A stretch of 64,000 nucleotides of DNA. Origin: Arthrobacter sp. U41 (GTDB lineage Bacteria > Actinomycetota > Actinomycetes > Actinomycetales > Micrococcaceae). Below the pieces are notes generated by a model. The model did not search any database. It was not told the DNA's origin and worked only from the letters and a program-made list of their open reading frames with translations. The DNA is taken from NCBI RefSeq assembly GCF_001750145.1, contig NZ_CP015732.1:2356001-2420000 (forward strand), in the 5' to 3' direction. Both the position numbers and the translations under genes were made by a program. Below are positions 10,727-19,509 of the stretch, in pieces (positions within the stretch are counted from its first letter, which is position 1; each line of letters opens with the position of its first letter).

Positions 10727-11434
10727 CTAGGCGGGGGATCCCGCCGCAATCCGGCCGCGCGCCACCTCTTCCGTTAGCCGGCCCTGCTGCAGCCGGAACC
10801 GCCGGTCGGTCTTGTTGGCCAGCGAGCGGTCATGGGTGACCACGAGGATGGTGGTGTTGTGGTCACGGCTCAGCGAACTGAGGAGCTCGATGATGTGCTC
10901 GCCGGTCTGTTCATCCAGGTTGCCCGTGGGCTCGTCCGCAAGGATCAGCTTGGGGGAGTTGGCCAGCGCGCGGGCGATCGCCACGCGCTGCTGCTCGCCG
11001 CCGGAGAGCCGGTTGATGCGCCGCACGTGCTTGTCCGGATCGAGTTGCACCTGCTCCAGCAATTTCCGGGCACGCTCCAGCCGTGCCGCCTTCCTGGTCC
11101 CGGCAAACTCCATCGGAAGCATGACGTTGTCCAGCGCGGAGAGGTTGGGGATCAGGTTGAACTGCTGGAACACGAAGCCGATGTCCCGCCGGCGGTACTC
11201 GGTGAGCCTGCTGTCCGGCATCCCGGCCAGGCTCACGCCGTTGACGAGGACGTCCCCGCTGGTGGGCTTGTCCAGGGCGCCGAGGAGGGACAGCAGGGTG
11301 CTCTTGCCGCTGCCGCTCTTGCCCACGATCGAGGCCAGGGTGCCCTGCTCGAGCTCGAAGCTGACATCGTTGACCGGCTTGATGGTGCGGTCGCCGGACT
11401 TGAACGTGCGGACCAGGTTTTTGACTTCAATCAT
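10727..11434 (-). CDS. MacB/LolD-type ABC transporter ATP-binding protein
   Basis: This 235-residue ATPase couples to the FtsX-like permease encoded just upstream. It has Walker A GKSGSGKST, the Q-loop FQQFNLIP, the signature LSGGEQQRVAIARAL, Walker B LILADEPTGNLD and the switch His in VVTHD. The mechanotransmission family (MacB, LolD, FtsE) moves lipoproteins, peptides or antibiotics, or transmits signals, at the cytoplasmic membrane. The start is 2 bases after the permease stop, so the two form an operon. Confidence 0.93.
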   Translation of the reverse strand: MIEVKNLVRTFKSGDRTIKPVNDVSFELEQGTLASIVGKSGSGKSTLLSLLGALDKPTSGDVLVNGVSLAGMPDSRLTEYRRRDIGFVFQQFNLIPNLSALDNVMLPMEFAGTRKAARLERARKLLEQVQLDPDKHVRRINRLSGGEQQRVAIARALANSPKLILADEPTGNLDEQTGEHIIELLSSLSRDHNTTILVVTHDRSLANKTDRRFRLQQGRLTEEVARGRIAAGSPA

Positions 11435-11436
11435 GG

Positions 11437-12888
11437 CTACTCTCCTCGGAGGACTTCGATGGGACGGATGCGGGCGGTCAGCAGCGCGGGAACCAGTGCC
11501 CCGACGATGGCGACACCAAACACCGCGGCAATCCCGGCAGCGATGACGCCGGGGGAGGCACTCGCGGTCACGGACGTCAGCAGCTGGCCGGCGCCGCCGA
11601 GCGGGTTGCCTGGATCGCCACCAGGCAAGCCGCCGGGCATGCCACCCCGTCCTGCGCGCTGGCCCGCAACGGTTGTGGCAGCGGTGGTGTTGGAGCTGAT
11701 CAGTGCCGAAGCGATACCACCGCTGGCGAAGGACGCGACGGCGGCACCCACCACGCTGCCCAAAGCGACGAGGACGAGCGCCTCCAGCACGAACTGCAGG
11801 CCGATGGTGCGGTTCGGGGCGCCGATCGCCTTCAGCACGCCGATTTCCCGGCGGCGCTCGCGGACCAGCATGACCATGATCAGCAGGATGATCAGGCCTG
11901 CAGTGGCCACAGCCGCGACGAAGGCGAGGAAGGAGATGTTCTTGACACTGCCCAGCGAGCTGACCGCTGTTTCAAGGTTGCGCTGGCCCTGGCTGACATC
12001 GGCAGCACCGGTGCCGAGCGCAGCCTGCAGCGCCGACTTGGCGGCGTCGACGTTCTCCAGGGAATCTACGGTGACGATCATCGTGGACAGTTCCCCGGGC
12101 AGTTCCGCCAGCGTCTGGGCCGAGGGGAGCGTGAGGTAGAGGGCGTTGTTGCCGAAGGAGGTTCCGGCGTCGAACAGGCCCGCCACGGTGAAGTCCTGGC
12201 TATTGATGGTGAACGTGGAGCCGACCGTGAGGCCGTTTTTCTCGGCCAGGGTGGTGCCCAGCAGCGCGCCGGTGGACGCCGCCGTGTAGTCGCCGAGTCC
12301 CGTGCCCTGCGTCAGTTCCAGCGCCTTGCCGGTGGTGTCCACTTCGGCGCCGATCCCGGTGGCCGTGATCGGTACAGAGAATGCCGGGGGTGCCGCAGCG
12401 GTTCCGGAAGTGCCGGAGCTTCCCGTGCTGCCTTCCGCGCTCTGGTTGCGTGCGCCGAGCGTGCCGGCGTCGACGGCGGCCGTGAGGCTGGTGGTCACTG
12501 TGGTGGCGGACTGGCTGTCCGGACCTCCCTGCCCGCCGGGTCCGCCCTGCCCGCCCGCCCCGGTCTGGGCCGCAGCCGCGTCGGCGTTCCGCAGCCGGAG
12601 GGCCCTGGTGCCGACGACGGTGCTCACGCTGGGCACGGAGGCTGCCGTTGTGGCCTGTTCCGCGGTCAGCGGCTCGCCGCCGCCCTCGAAGCCCTGCCCG
12701 CCGGCGGGATTGACGGTAAGCACAGTGCCCACCGAGGCGTTGAGTTCCGCGACCTTCCCCGCGACGGCCTGGTTGGCCACCAGCATGGCCAGTGCGAGGC
12801 CGATGGCAACCGCCAGCATGGCCACCACGGCCGCTGTTCGGACTTTGTTTCTGAAGGCGTTGCCGATACTGCGGGCAAGGACGCTCAC
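11437..12888 (-). CDS. FtsX/MacB-like ABC permease
   Basis: A transmembrane helix near the N-terminus (AAVVAMLAVAIGLALAMLVA) is followed by a large extracellular domain of about 270 residues with Gly/Gln/Pro-rich patches, then three C-terminal helices flanking a cytoplasmic RRREIGVLKAIGAPNRTI loop, the standard MacB_PCD plus FtsX layout. I chose GTG 12888 because AGGAG lies four bases upstream and the protein then begins at the conserved SVLARSIGNAFRNKVRT segment; an upstream in-frame ATG at 12966 would add 26 less typical residues. It is the first gene of a two-gene operon. Substrate unknown. Confidence 0.88.
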   Translation of the reverse strand: MSVLARSIGNAFRNKVRTAAVVAMLAVAIGLALAMLVANQAVAGKVAELNASVGTVLTVNPAGGQGFEGGGEPLTAEQATTAASVPSVSTVVGTRALRLRNADAAAAQTGAGGQGGPGGQGGPDSQSATTVTTSLTAAVDAGTLGARNQSAEGSTGSSGTSGTAAAPPAFSVPITATGIGAEVDTTGKALELTQGTGLGDYTAASTGALLGTTLAEKNGLTVGSTFTINSQDFTVAGLFDAGTSFGNNALYLTLPSAQTLAELPGELSTMIVTVDSLENVDAAKSALQAALGTGAADVSQGQRNLETAVSSLGSVKNISFLAFVAAVATAGLIILLIMVMLVRERRREIGVLKAIGAPNRTIGLQFVLEALVLVALGSVVGAAVASFASGGIASALISSNTTAATTVAGQRAGRGGMPGGLPGGDPGNPLGGAGQLLTSVTASASPGVIAAGIAAVFGVAIVGALVPALLTARIRPIEVLRGE

Positions 12889-13020
12889 GTGACTCCTAGG
12901 GATTACAGGCCGGACGGGTTGGCCGGCGGCAGATCCCACACTGGTACGGCCTGCTGTGCGGATCACAGTCCCGAGCTATGGATCCGCTGTGAAGGGTGCC
13001 CGGAACTCCGGGCAACAAAA

Positions 13021-13053
13021 AGCCCCGGCCCGCCAGGAGGCGGAACCGGGGCT
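13021..13053 (-). terminator. Rho-independent terminator of the sugar ABC operon
   Basis: AGCCCCGG (13021-13028) pairs with CCGGGGCT (13046-13053), with more pairing inside. Read on the minus strand the hairpin follows the chvE-like stop by about 20 bases and is followed by TTTTTGTTG, a proper U tract. Confidence 0.85.
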
Positions 13054-13073
13054 CTTGTCGTCGGGTGAACGAA

Positions 13074-14186
13074 CTACTTGGTGAGCGGTCCGAGGACCGG
13101 ATCGTTGACGTAGGCCGTCTTGACGTTCTCCTGGGTCACGATGACCGGCTCCAGCAGGTACGCCGGAACCACCTTGACCGTGTTGTTGTAGGACTTGTCA
13201 TCGTTGATCTCGGGCGTCTTGCCGGCCTGGAGATCCTTGACCATGGTGATGGCATGCTCCACCAGCTTGCTGGTGTCCTTGTTGATGGTGGAGTACTGCT
13301 CGCCGGCCATGATGGACTTCACGGACTCAACTTCGGAGTCCTGCCCGGTGATGACCGGAAGCGGCTTGCCGGCTGCCTTGACCGAGGTCAGGACGGCGCG
13401 GGCCAGGGTGTCATTCGGGGACAGCACGCCGTCGAGCGATGCGCTGCCGTAGCTGCCGGTCAGCAGGGTGTCGGCGCGACGCTGGGCGTTTTCTGCCTTC
13501 CAGCCCTGGGTGACTGCCTGCTCGAAGGACGTCTGGCCGGAGAGAACTTTGAGGGTGCCGTCGTCGATTTTCGGCTTCAGGACGCTCATGGCGCCATCGA
13601 AGAAGACCTTCGCGTTGGCGTCATCGGGGGAACCGGCGAACAGTTCGATGTTGTACGGGCCTTCCGGCTTCTTGGCCTTCATGCCTTCCAGCAGCGCCTC
13701 GCCCTGGAGGACACCGACCTTGAAGTTGTCGTAGGCCACGTAGTAGTCCACGTTCGCGGTGTTCAGGAGCAGGCGGTCGTAGGCGATGATCGTGGCGCCG
13801 GAGTCCTTGGCCTGCTGCAGCTGGGTACCCAGCTGCGCGCCGTCGATGGCACCAACGATGATGACCTTCGCGCCCTTGGTGATCATGGCGCTGATCTGGT
13901 TCTGCTGTTCGGAAACGCCGCCGTTGGCGAACTGCACGTCCGGCTTGAAGCCGGCGTTCTTGAGGCCGTCATTGAACAGCGTCTCCGCCAGGACCCAGTT
14001 CTCGCTGGTCTTCTGGGGGAGCGCGACGCCGATCATGGAGTCCTTCGGGAATGCTTCCCCGCCGGCGGTGGAACCGCCGGATGCCCCGGTGTCGGAACGG
14101 CCGCAGGCCGTCAGCGCCAGTGCCGCAATAGCAGCTATTGCTGCTGCCTTTCCTGCTTTACCAATCATTCGCATTGCTTGGTTCAC
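13074..14186 (-). CDS. chvE: Multiple-monosaccharide ABC transporter, substrate-binding lipoprotein
   Basis: This 370-residue protein binds sugars (ChvE/XylF group; galactose, arabinose, xylose and glucose are known family ligands) and delivers them to the permease. A signal peptide ends in lipobox LTAC (Cys at ~28), so it is a membrane-anchored lipoprotein. The type-1 periplasmic-binding fold is shown by IGVALPQKTSENWVLAE, KVIIVGAIDGAQLG and DGVLSPNDTLARAVL. The start is probably the GTG at 14186, with a weak purine-rich AAAGAAA just before; ATGs follow at codons 5 and 7. It is the last gene of the operon. Confidence 0.92.
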   Translation of the reverse strand: MNQAMRMIGKAGKAAAIAAIAALALTACGRSDTGASGGSTAGGEAFPKDSMIGVALPQKTSENWVLAETLFNDGLKNAGFKPDVQFANGGVSEQQNQISAMITKGAKVIIVGAIDGAQLGTQLQQAKDSGATIIAYDRLLLNTANVDYYVAYDNFKVGVLQGEALLEGMKAKKPEGPYNIELFAGSPDDANAKVFFDGAMSVLKPKIDDGTLKVLSGQTSFEQAVTQGWKAENAQRRADTLLTGSYGSASLDGVLSPNDTLARAVLTSVKAAGKPLPVITGQDSEVESVKSIMAGEQYSTINKDTSKLVEHAITMVKDLQAGKTPEINDDKSYNNTVKVVPAYLLEPVIVTQENVKTAYVNDPVLGPLTK

Positions 14187-14237
14187 TTTCTTTAGATGGT
14201 GTGCGGAGAATCGTGAGGGAGCGGAACAGGGAGCGGA

Positions 14238-15506
14238 TTAGGCGCCCTTGGAGATGACCTCTTTGGTGGAGGTGGTTTCGTCGGGCTTCATCTCGCTGCT
14301 GCGGCCGAAGTTCTTGAACATCAGGCCGATGATGGATTTCTTGCCCTGGGACTTGTTGTAGACATCGAATGCGACGGCGATCAGGAGCACCAGGCCCTTG
14401 ATGATCTGGGTCAGGTCGGCGCCGACGCCGAGCAGCTGCAGGCCGTTGTTCAGCACGGCCATCACCAGGCCGCCGACGATCGAGCCGATCACGGTGCCGA
14501 CGCCGCCGGTCACCGCGGCGCCGCCGATGAACACGGCCGCGATGGCGTCCAGTTCCCAGCCGACGCCGTCGAACGGTCCCGAGGCGGTGGAACGGCCGAC
14601 GAAGATCATGCCGGCGAGGCCGGCGAGGACGGACATGTTCATCATGACCAGGAAGTTGACCTTCTTGGACTGGACGCCGGAGAGCTCGGCGGCGTGCCGG
14701 TTGCCGCCGACCGCGTAGACGTGGCGGCCGATGACGGTCTTGGAGGAGATGAAGCCGTAGATGAGCACGAGGGCCGCCAGGATCAGGCCCGGGATCGGGA
14801 AGGACGTTCCCGGCCGGCCGGTGGCGAACAGGTACGTTGCGTAGAGGATGGCGCCGCAGATCAGGACCAGCTTGGTGATGCTGACCCAGGCTTCGGGCAC
14901 CTCGGCGCCCAGGGCCTTGGCGTTGCGGCGGGAGCGGATCTCACTGAACACCACGAAGGCGACGGCGAGCAGGCCCAGCAGCACGGTCAGGTTGTTGTAG
15001 CCGAGGTCGGGCCCGACCTCGGGCAGGTAGCCGGAGCCGATCTTCTGGAAGTCGGAGGGAACCGGGATGGTGTTGGACTTGCCGACGTACTGGTTGAAGC
15101 CGCGGAAGATCAGCATGCCGGCCAGCGTGACAATGAACGCCGGGATCCCGACGTAAGCCGTCCAGAATCCCTGCCAGGCCCCGATCAGGACGCCCAGCAG
15201 CAGCCCCATCAGGACGCCGAGGTACCAGGGGATGCCCCAGTCCCGGATGAAGAGGGCCACGCAGACGCCCACGAACGCTGCCACCGAGCCAACGGAGAGG
15301 TCGATGTGGCCGGCAATGATCACCAGGACCATGCCGATGGCGAGGATCAGGATGTAGGAGTTGCCGTTGAAGAGGTTGATGACGTTGCCCGGGGTGAGCG
15401 TGCGGCCGTCGGTTGCAATCTGGAAGAAGATGATCAGGGCCACCAGGGCGAAGATCATGCCGAATTGGCGGGTGTTGCCGCCAAAGAGCTTCTTGAGCGC
15501 GTTCAT
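14238..15506 (-). CDS. mmsB: Multiple-monosaccharide ABC transporter permease
   Basis: This 422-residue membrane protein forms the channel of the sugar importer (BPD_transp_2 family, GguB/XylH group). About ten hydrophobic helices are visible, with the typical IIAGHIDLSVGSVAAFVG segment in the N-terminal half and the conserved ATPase contact region YAVGGNRHAAELSGVQSKKV around residue 270. The C-terminus is a hydrophilic tail (SSEMKPDETTSTKEV). It lies between ATPase and binding-protein genes on the same strand, about 50 bases from each. Confidence 0.94.
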   Translation of the reverse strand: MNALKKLFGGNTRQFGMIFALVALIIFFQIATDGRTLTPGNVINLFNGNSYILILAIGMVLVIIAGHIDLSVGSVAAFVGVCVALFIRDWGIPWYLGVLMGLLLGVLIGAWQGFWTAYVGIPAFIVTLAGMLIFRGFNQYVGKSNTIPVPSDFQKIGSGYLPEVGPDLGYNNLTVLLGLLAVAFVVFSEIRSRRNAKALGAEVPEAWVSITKLVLICGAILYATYLFATGRPGTSFPIPGLILAALVLIYGFISSKTVIGRHVYAVGGNRHAAELSGVQSKKVNFLVMMNMSVLAGLAGMIFVGRSTASGPFDGVGWELDAIAAVFIGGAAVTGGVGTVIGSIVGGLVMAVLNNGLQLLGVGADLTQIIKGLVLLIAVAFDVYNKSQGKKSIIGLMFKNFGRSSEMKPDETTSTKEVISKGA

Positions 15507-15564
15507 TGTTTCAGTCCTTGTTTCCGGGGTGTGCGGAGGGTTCGGAGCAGTTGGCCCCAGCGGG

Positions 15565-17121
15565 TCAGGCGGTCTTGCGGGCCGAGGTCATGAGTTTCAT
15601 GAGGCTTTCCTGGCTGGCTTCGTCCTTGTTGAGCACGCCGGTAATGGCGCCTTCGAAGATGGTGTAGATGCGGTCCGAGAGCCCCAGCAGCTCGGGAAGT
15701 TCCGAGGAAATCACGATGACGCCCTTTCCCTGGTTGGCGAGCTGCTGGATGATGCCGTAGATCTCGTACTTGGCGCCGACGTCGATGCCCCGGGTGGGCT
15801 CGTCCAGGATCAGCAGCTCGGGGTCGGTGAACATCCACTTCGCCAGCACCACCTTCTGCTGGTTACCGCCGGAGAGTTTGGCCACGCCCTCCTCCACCGA
15901 TGGGGCCTTGGTCCGCAGTGATTTGCGGTACTGCTCGGCGACGGTGAAGACCTTGTTGGCGTCAATCACATTGTGTTTACTGACCTTGCGCAGGTTGGCC
16001 GAGACCGTGGTGGCTTTGATGTCATCCAGCAGGTTCAGCCCCAGGGTCTTGCGGTCCTCGGTGACGTAACCCAGCCCGGCGTCGATCGCCTGTTTGACGC
16101 TCTTGAGCTCGGTCTCCTTGCCGTGCATGTAGATCTGCCCGGAGAGGAAGCGGCCGTAGGACCGGCCGAAGACGGAGCGGGCGAGCTCGGTGCGGCCGGC
16201 GCCCATCAGCCCGGCGAAGCCTACGATCTCGCCGCGGCGGACGAAGAAGCTGGAGTTCTTGCAGACCAGGCGGTCCTGGATCTGCGGGTGGCCGACGTTC
16301 CAGTTCTTGACCTCGAAGAAGACTTCGCCGATTTTCGGCTCGTGCGCGGGGAAGCGGGATTCCAGGGTCCGGCCCACCATGCCCTTGATGATGCGGTCCT
16401 CGTCGACGCCGTCGGCCTTGACGTCCAGCGTCTCGATCGACTTGCCGTCACGGATGATGGTGATGGAGTCCGCGATCTGCTCGATCTCGTTCAGCTTGTG
16501 GGAAATGATGATCGAGGTGATGCCGCGGCCCTTCAGGCCGAGCATCAGGTCCAGCAGGTGCTGGGAATCGGATTCGTTGAGGGCCGCCGTGGGCTCGTCC
16601 AGGATGAGCAGCTTCACCGATTTGTTCAGGGCCTTGGCGATTTCGACGAGCTGCTGCTTGCCGACGCCGATTTCCTTGATCGGGGTTTCCGGATCCTCCC
16701 GGAGCCCGACCCGGGCCAGCAGCTCGGTGGAGCGGATCCGGGCCTCGGCCCAGTCGATCACGCCACGCTTGGTGGGTTCGTTGCCCAGGAAGATGTTCTC
16801 CATGATGGACAGCTCGGGGATCAGCGCGAGTTCCTGGTGGATGATCACGATGCCGGCGTGCTCGCTGGCCCGGATGTCCTTGAACTGCTGGACTTCGCTC
16901 TGGTAGACGATGTCCCCGGTGTAGGTGCCGAAGGGGTAAACCCCGGAGAGCACCTTCATGAGGGTGGACTTGCCGGCGCCGTTCTCACCGCAGATCGCGT
17001 GGATCTCTCCGGCCTTTACCCGCAGGTTCACCTCGGACAATGCTTTAACGCCGGGGAACTCTTTGGTGATGGAGCGCATCTCGAGAATAATCGGATCGCT
17101 GTGCGTGTTGAGGGACGTCAT
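15565..17121 (-). CDS. mmsA: Multiple-monosaccharide ABC transporter, double ATPase
   Basis: It powers the sugar importer with two fused ATPase domains (518 residues, usual for the family). The first half has Walker [10 protein letters not shown] and Walker [12 protein letters not shown], with a degenerate signature ([15 protein letters not shown]). The second half has GLMGAGRTE in place of a normal Walker A, the strong signature [14 protein letters not shown] and [12 protein letters not shown], the asymmetry expected of sugar/ribose-type ATPases. It is first in its operon, directly downstream of a promoter that overlaps a candidate ROK operator. The ATG lies at 17121. Confidence 0.95.
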   Translation of the reverse strand: MTSLNTHSDPIILEMRSITKEFPGVKALSEVNLRVKAGEIHAICGENGAGKSTLMKVLSGVYPFGTYTGDIVYQSEVQQFKDIRASEHAGIVIIHQELALIPELSIMENIFLGNEPTKRGVIDWAEARIRSTELLARVGLREDPETPIKEIGVGKQQLVEIAKALNKSVKLLILDEPTAALNESDSQHLLDLMLGLKGRGITSIIISHKLNEIEQIADSITIIRDGKSIETLDVKADGVDEDRIIKGMVGRTLESRFPAHEPKIGEVFFEVKNWNVGHPQIQDRLVCKNSSFFVRRGEIVGFAGLMGAGRTELARSVFGRSYGRFLSGQIYMHGKETELKSVKQAIDAGLGYVTEDRKTLGLNLLDDIKATTVSANLRKVSKHNVIDANKVFTVAEQYRKSLRTKAPSVEEGVAKLSGGNQQKVVLAKWMFTDPELLILDEPTRGIDVGAKYEIYGIIQQLANQGKGVIVISSELPELLGLSDRIYTIFEGAITGVLNKDEASQESLMKLMTSARKTA

Positions 17122-17190
17122 TTGCCCTTACGCCTCCAATGCATGACTTCGTTGTCCGCCCCTGCAAACCGCAGGGTCGTCTGATGGAAA

Positions 17191-17234
17191 AGTAAACTGG
17201 ATCACAGGGCTTGTCGTCAAGTCTTTAACGCAAC
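17191..17234 (-). promoter_or_regulatory. Sugar ABC operon promoter with candidate ROK operator
   Basis: On the minus strand TTGACG (17215-17220) and TTTACT (17191-17196) form a -35/-10 pair with an 18-base spacer. The -35 box lies inside a 25-base motif (17210-17234) that recurs before the ROK gene: plus-strand CTTGT-N-GTCAAG, three variable bases, then TTAACGCAAC. Binding there would block the promoter. Confidence 0.7.
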
Positions 17235-17252
17235 GGCCGGATAACGAAAAGC

Positions 17253-18443
17253 TCAGTTCCGCCGGATTCCGGCGTGCTGGAAGACCAAAGCCGTGGCTCC
17301 CAGAGCCTCGGCGCGGTCGCCCAGGGAGGACATCGTGAGCGTTGTCGTCTCGCCGATCACGGGCACCGCGTGCCGGACCAGGCCCCGCCGGATCGGGTCC
17401 AGCAGCAGATCCCCGAGCCCGGCCAGCGGGCCGCCCACCACGATCACTTCGGGGTTGATCAGGTTGGCCACGTTGCCCAGGGCGCGGCCCACGGCGAGGC
17501 CGGCGTCGTCCACCACACGCAGCGTGGCGGAGTCCCGGGCGAGGGCCTTGCGGACGATGTCCTCCGGGGTGAGCGGCTTGTCCTCGCCACGGCTCAGGAG
17601 TTCGATCATGGTGGTGGTCGAGGCGATGGTTTCCAGGCATCCGCGGTTCCCGCAGCGGCAGACCAGCCCGTGCTCATGGATGGTCGCGTGGCCGATTTCG
17701 CCGGTGATGCCGACGTTGCCGTAGTAGGGCATCCCGTTCAGGATCAGGCCGGCGCCGATGCCGGATCCGATCTTGAGGAACATCAGGTTGCTGACGCCGG
17801 TGTGGGGCCCCCAGGTGACCTCCGACAGGGCGCCCAGGTTGGCGTCGTTGTCCAGGAAGACCGGGAGATCCAGTGCTTCCTCGAGGCGTTGCAGGATGTT
17901 GATGCCCACCCATTCGGGCAGGATGGCGCCCTGCGCCACCGTCCCGGTGCGGCGGTCTATGGGGCCGGGAATGCCGACGCCGGCTCCGACGACGGCGCTG
18001 CGTTCCACGCCGCTGCTGGCCAGGAGCCGGTCCAGGAGTCCGACGGCGGCGCTGATGCCCTCCTCGGCGTGGTGGCCCAGGGGGAGCAGGACCGATTCCT
18101 CGGCGATCACGTCATAGCCCAGGGAAGCGAGGACCACGCGCAGGTGCCGGCGGCCGAAATCGATGCCGACCGCGACGGCCCCGTTGCTGTTGAGCCGGAC
18201 GTTCAGGGCCCGCCGGCCGGAGCTGGTGATCGGCTCGGTGGAGGCCAGCCCGGCGTCCTGCATGATCTTGACGATATTGGAGACCGTGGCCGTGGAGAGG
18301 CCGGTCTGCCGGGCGAGTTCCGCCTGCGTGGAGGGCCCGGCGAGCAGGCATTCGATGATGCGCTGCTGGTTCAGGTGCCGGAGTGCAGACTGGGACCCGG
18401 GGTTTTTCGTTCGGCTCCTCGTTGAGCGCGTTGGTGAGGGCAT
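17253..18443 (-). CDS. ROK family transcriptional repressor
   Basis: The 396-residue protein combines an N-terminal winged helix-turn-helix (QAELARQTGLSTATVSNIVKI, about 40-60) with a sugar-kinase-like ROK domain. GIDFGRRHLRVVLA is the phosphate-1 region, and the zinc-binding cluster is CRCGNRGCLETIAS with the upstream GEIGHATIHEHG. Such proteins sense sugars or sugar phosphates. It lies directly upstream of the monosaccharide transporter genes on the same strand, and both transcription units carry the same candidate operator, so it probably represses itself and the transporter until sugar binds. ATG 18443 would be nearly leaderless. Confidence 0.92.
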   Translation of the reverse strand: MPSPTRSTRSRTKNPGSQSALRHLNQQRIIECLLAGPSTQAELARQTGLSTATVSNIVKIMQDAGLASTEPITSSGRRALNVRLNSNGAVAVGIDFGRRHLRVVLASLGYDVIAEESVLLPLGHHAEEGISAAVGLLDRLLASSGVERSAVVGAGVGIPGPIDRRTGTVAQGAILPEWVGINILQRLEEALDLPVFLDNDANLGALSEVTWGPHTGVSNLMFLKIGSGIGAGLILNGMPYYGNVGITGEIGHATIHEHGLVCRCGNRGCLETIASTTTMIELLSRGEDKPLTPEDIVRKALARDSATLRVVDDAGLAVGRALGNVANLINPEVIVVGGPLAGLGDLLLDPIRRGLVRHAVPVIGETTTLTMSSLGDRAEALGATALVFQHAGIRRN

Positions 18444-18450
18444 GCAATGA

Positions 18451-18493
18451 AGAGTGCCGCATCAGCGTCTTGTAGTCAAGAAGTTAACGCAAC
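18451..18493 (-). promoter_or_regulatory. ROK gene promoter with second copy of the operator
   Basis: Minus-strand TTGACT (18474-18479) and CACTCT (18451-18456) are spaced by 17 bases, and the ATG begins 7 bases after the -10. The 25-base motif at 18469-18493 matches the one at 17210-17234 at 21 of 25 positions, the four differences lying at one base and a three-base spacer. Confidence 0.65.
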
Positions 18494-18514
18494 TGGCGGT
18501 GCGCGTGACACTCC

Positions 18515-18539
18515 GGCGGCGGCGGGTTCCGCCGCCGCC
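18515..18539 (-). terminator. GC hairpin after the carbonic-anhydrase-like gene
   Basis: GGCGGCGGCGG and CCGCCGCCGCC form an 11-bp perfect stem with a 3-base loop, about 20 bases past the stop codon at 18562. There is no U tract, which is common for terminators in high-GC actinobacteria. Confidence 0.5.
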
Positions 18540-18561
18540 CACAGTCGCCGGGCCCCGGGCC

Positions 18562-19080
18562 TTAGCCGTGCAGCTCGCGGTGCGCCCGGGCCAGCTCCTT
18601 GTAGTGCGCCGCGTTCTGCTGGACGCCCGCGAACTCCTCGTCGGTAAGCTCACGGCGGACCTTGGCCGGCACGCCGGCGACGAGCGAGCGCGGCGGCACC
18701 ACGGTTCCTTCCAGCACCACGGCGCCGGCGGCCACGAGCGAGCCGGCACCAATGACGGCGCCGTTGAGGATGGTGGCGCTCATCCCGATCAGGCAGTCGT
18801 CCTCGACCGTGCAGCCGTGCACCACGGCGCTGTGCCCGACGCTGACCCGGGCGCCGACCGTGCAGGGAAAGCCCGGGTCCGCGTGCAGCACCACGTTGTC
18901 CTGCAGGTTGGTGCCGGCGCCGACGGTGATCGCGGCGGTGTCGGCCCGGACGGAGACGCCGTAGAAGGCGCTGGAGTTCTCGGCGAGCGTTGCCTTGCCG
19001 ATCACCGAGGCGCTCGGTGCGATGAAGGCGGATTCGTGGACGGCCGGGGTGTCCCCGGCGAATGCGTAAATGGGAGCCAT
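18562..19080 (-). CDS. Gamma-carbonic-anhydrase-like hexapeptide-repeat protein
   Basis: This 172-residue protein folds as a left-handed beta helix of hexapeptide repeats (VIGKATLAENSSAFYGVSV and onward), with a C-terminal helix. The three His expected for metal binding in gamma-class carbonic anhydrases are present (VVLHADPG, VGHSAVVHG). Relatives such as YrdA, PaaY and CaiE hydrate CO2 or hydrolyse thioesters, and many are untested. The ATG lies 6 bases after a TAGGCT -10 box, and GGAGG also falls between the two, so it could be leaderless or use a very short leader. It diverges from the DUF2231 frame. Confidence 0.88.
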   Translation of the reverse strand: MAPIYAFAGDTPAVHESAFIAPSASVIGKATLAENSSAFYGVSVRADTAAITVGAGTNLQDNVVLHADPGFPCTVGARVSVGHSAVVHGCTVEDDCLIGMSATILNGAVIGAGSLVAAGAVVLEGTVVPPRSLVAGVPAKVRRELTDEEFAGVQQNAAHYKELARAHRELHG

Positions 19081-19120
19081 GCCTCCAGCCTAGGACACAC
19101 CCCCTGCCGCCGGGCCGGGC

Positions 19121-19441
19121 GTGAGTAGGATCGGGGCCATCAAACGCGCTGTCCGGAAGGTGGTCCGGGGCGACGCCACCGGCAGCAGGCCGCACACGGT
19201 CGCCACCGATGTGCCATTTGGGGCCTGGTTCATGGCGATCTTCCTGGACTTCTTCCCCGACGAAGGGAGCCGGCGGGCAGCCGCCCGGCTCGTGGCCCTC
19301 GGCCTCGTCGCGGCCGCTCCCACCGGACTGAGCGGCTGGGCCGAATGGGCCCGTGCCGCCCCCTCAACGCAGCGCGTCCGCGCCGTGCTGGTCATTGGCG
19401 GGTTCCTGGGCGGGTACCTGGTCAGCGTGCGCCGCCCCTGA
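19121..19441 (+). CDS. Shortened DUF2231-type membrane protein, possibly decaying
   Basis: The 106-residue frame carries the opening of DUF2231 membrane proteins (VATDVPFGAWFMAIFLDFFP, then ARLVALGLVAAAPTGLSGWAEW), but then jumps directly to what looks like the family's C-terminal helix (RAVLVIGGFLGGYLVSVRRP). Full members are about 150-170 residues with four helices, so the middle seems deleted. A TAGGAT -10 box (19126-19131) is followed after 7 bases by ATC at 19139, in frame, where a leaderless ATG would be expected. The GTG at 19121 would lie upstream of that transcript start. Function unknown; a pseudogene is quite possible. Confidence 0.55.
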   Translation: MSRIGAIKRAVRKVVRGDATGSRPHTVATDVPFGAWFMAIFLDFFPDEGSRRAAARLVALGLVAAAPTGLSGWAEWARAAPSTQRVRAVLVIGGFLGGYLVSVRRP

Positions 19442-19509
19442 GCCCGTTGAGCTATCAGGTGTGGTCCTTCTGAGCGCTGGGAACGACCGGAACTGACGGC
19501 GCAACGGGG

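Noticed and set aside
10546..10749. Small frame between the ABC ATPase and the Gfo/Idh gene, ending in an ATGA overlap
   Set aside because: It begins at a TTG inside the ATPase gene, has no ribosome site and no recognisable sequence; the overlap is probably chance.
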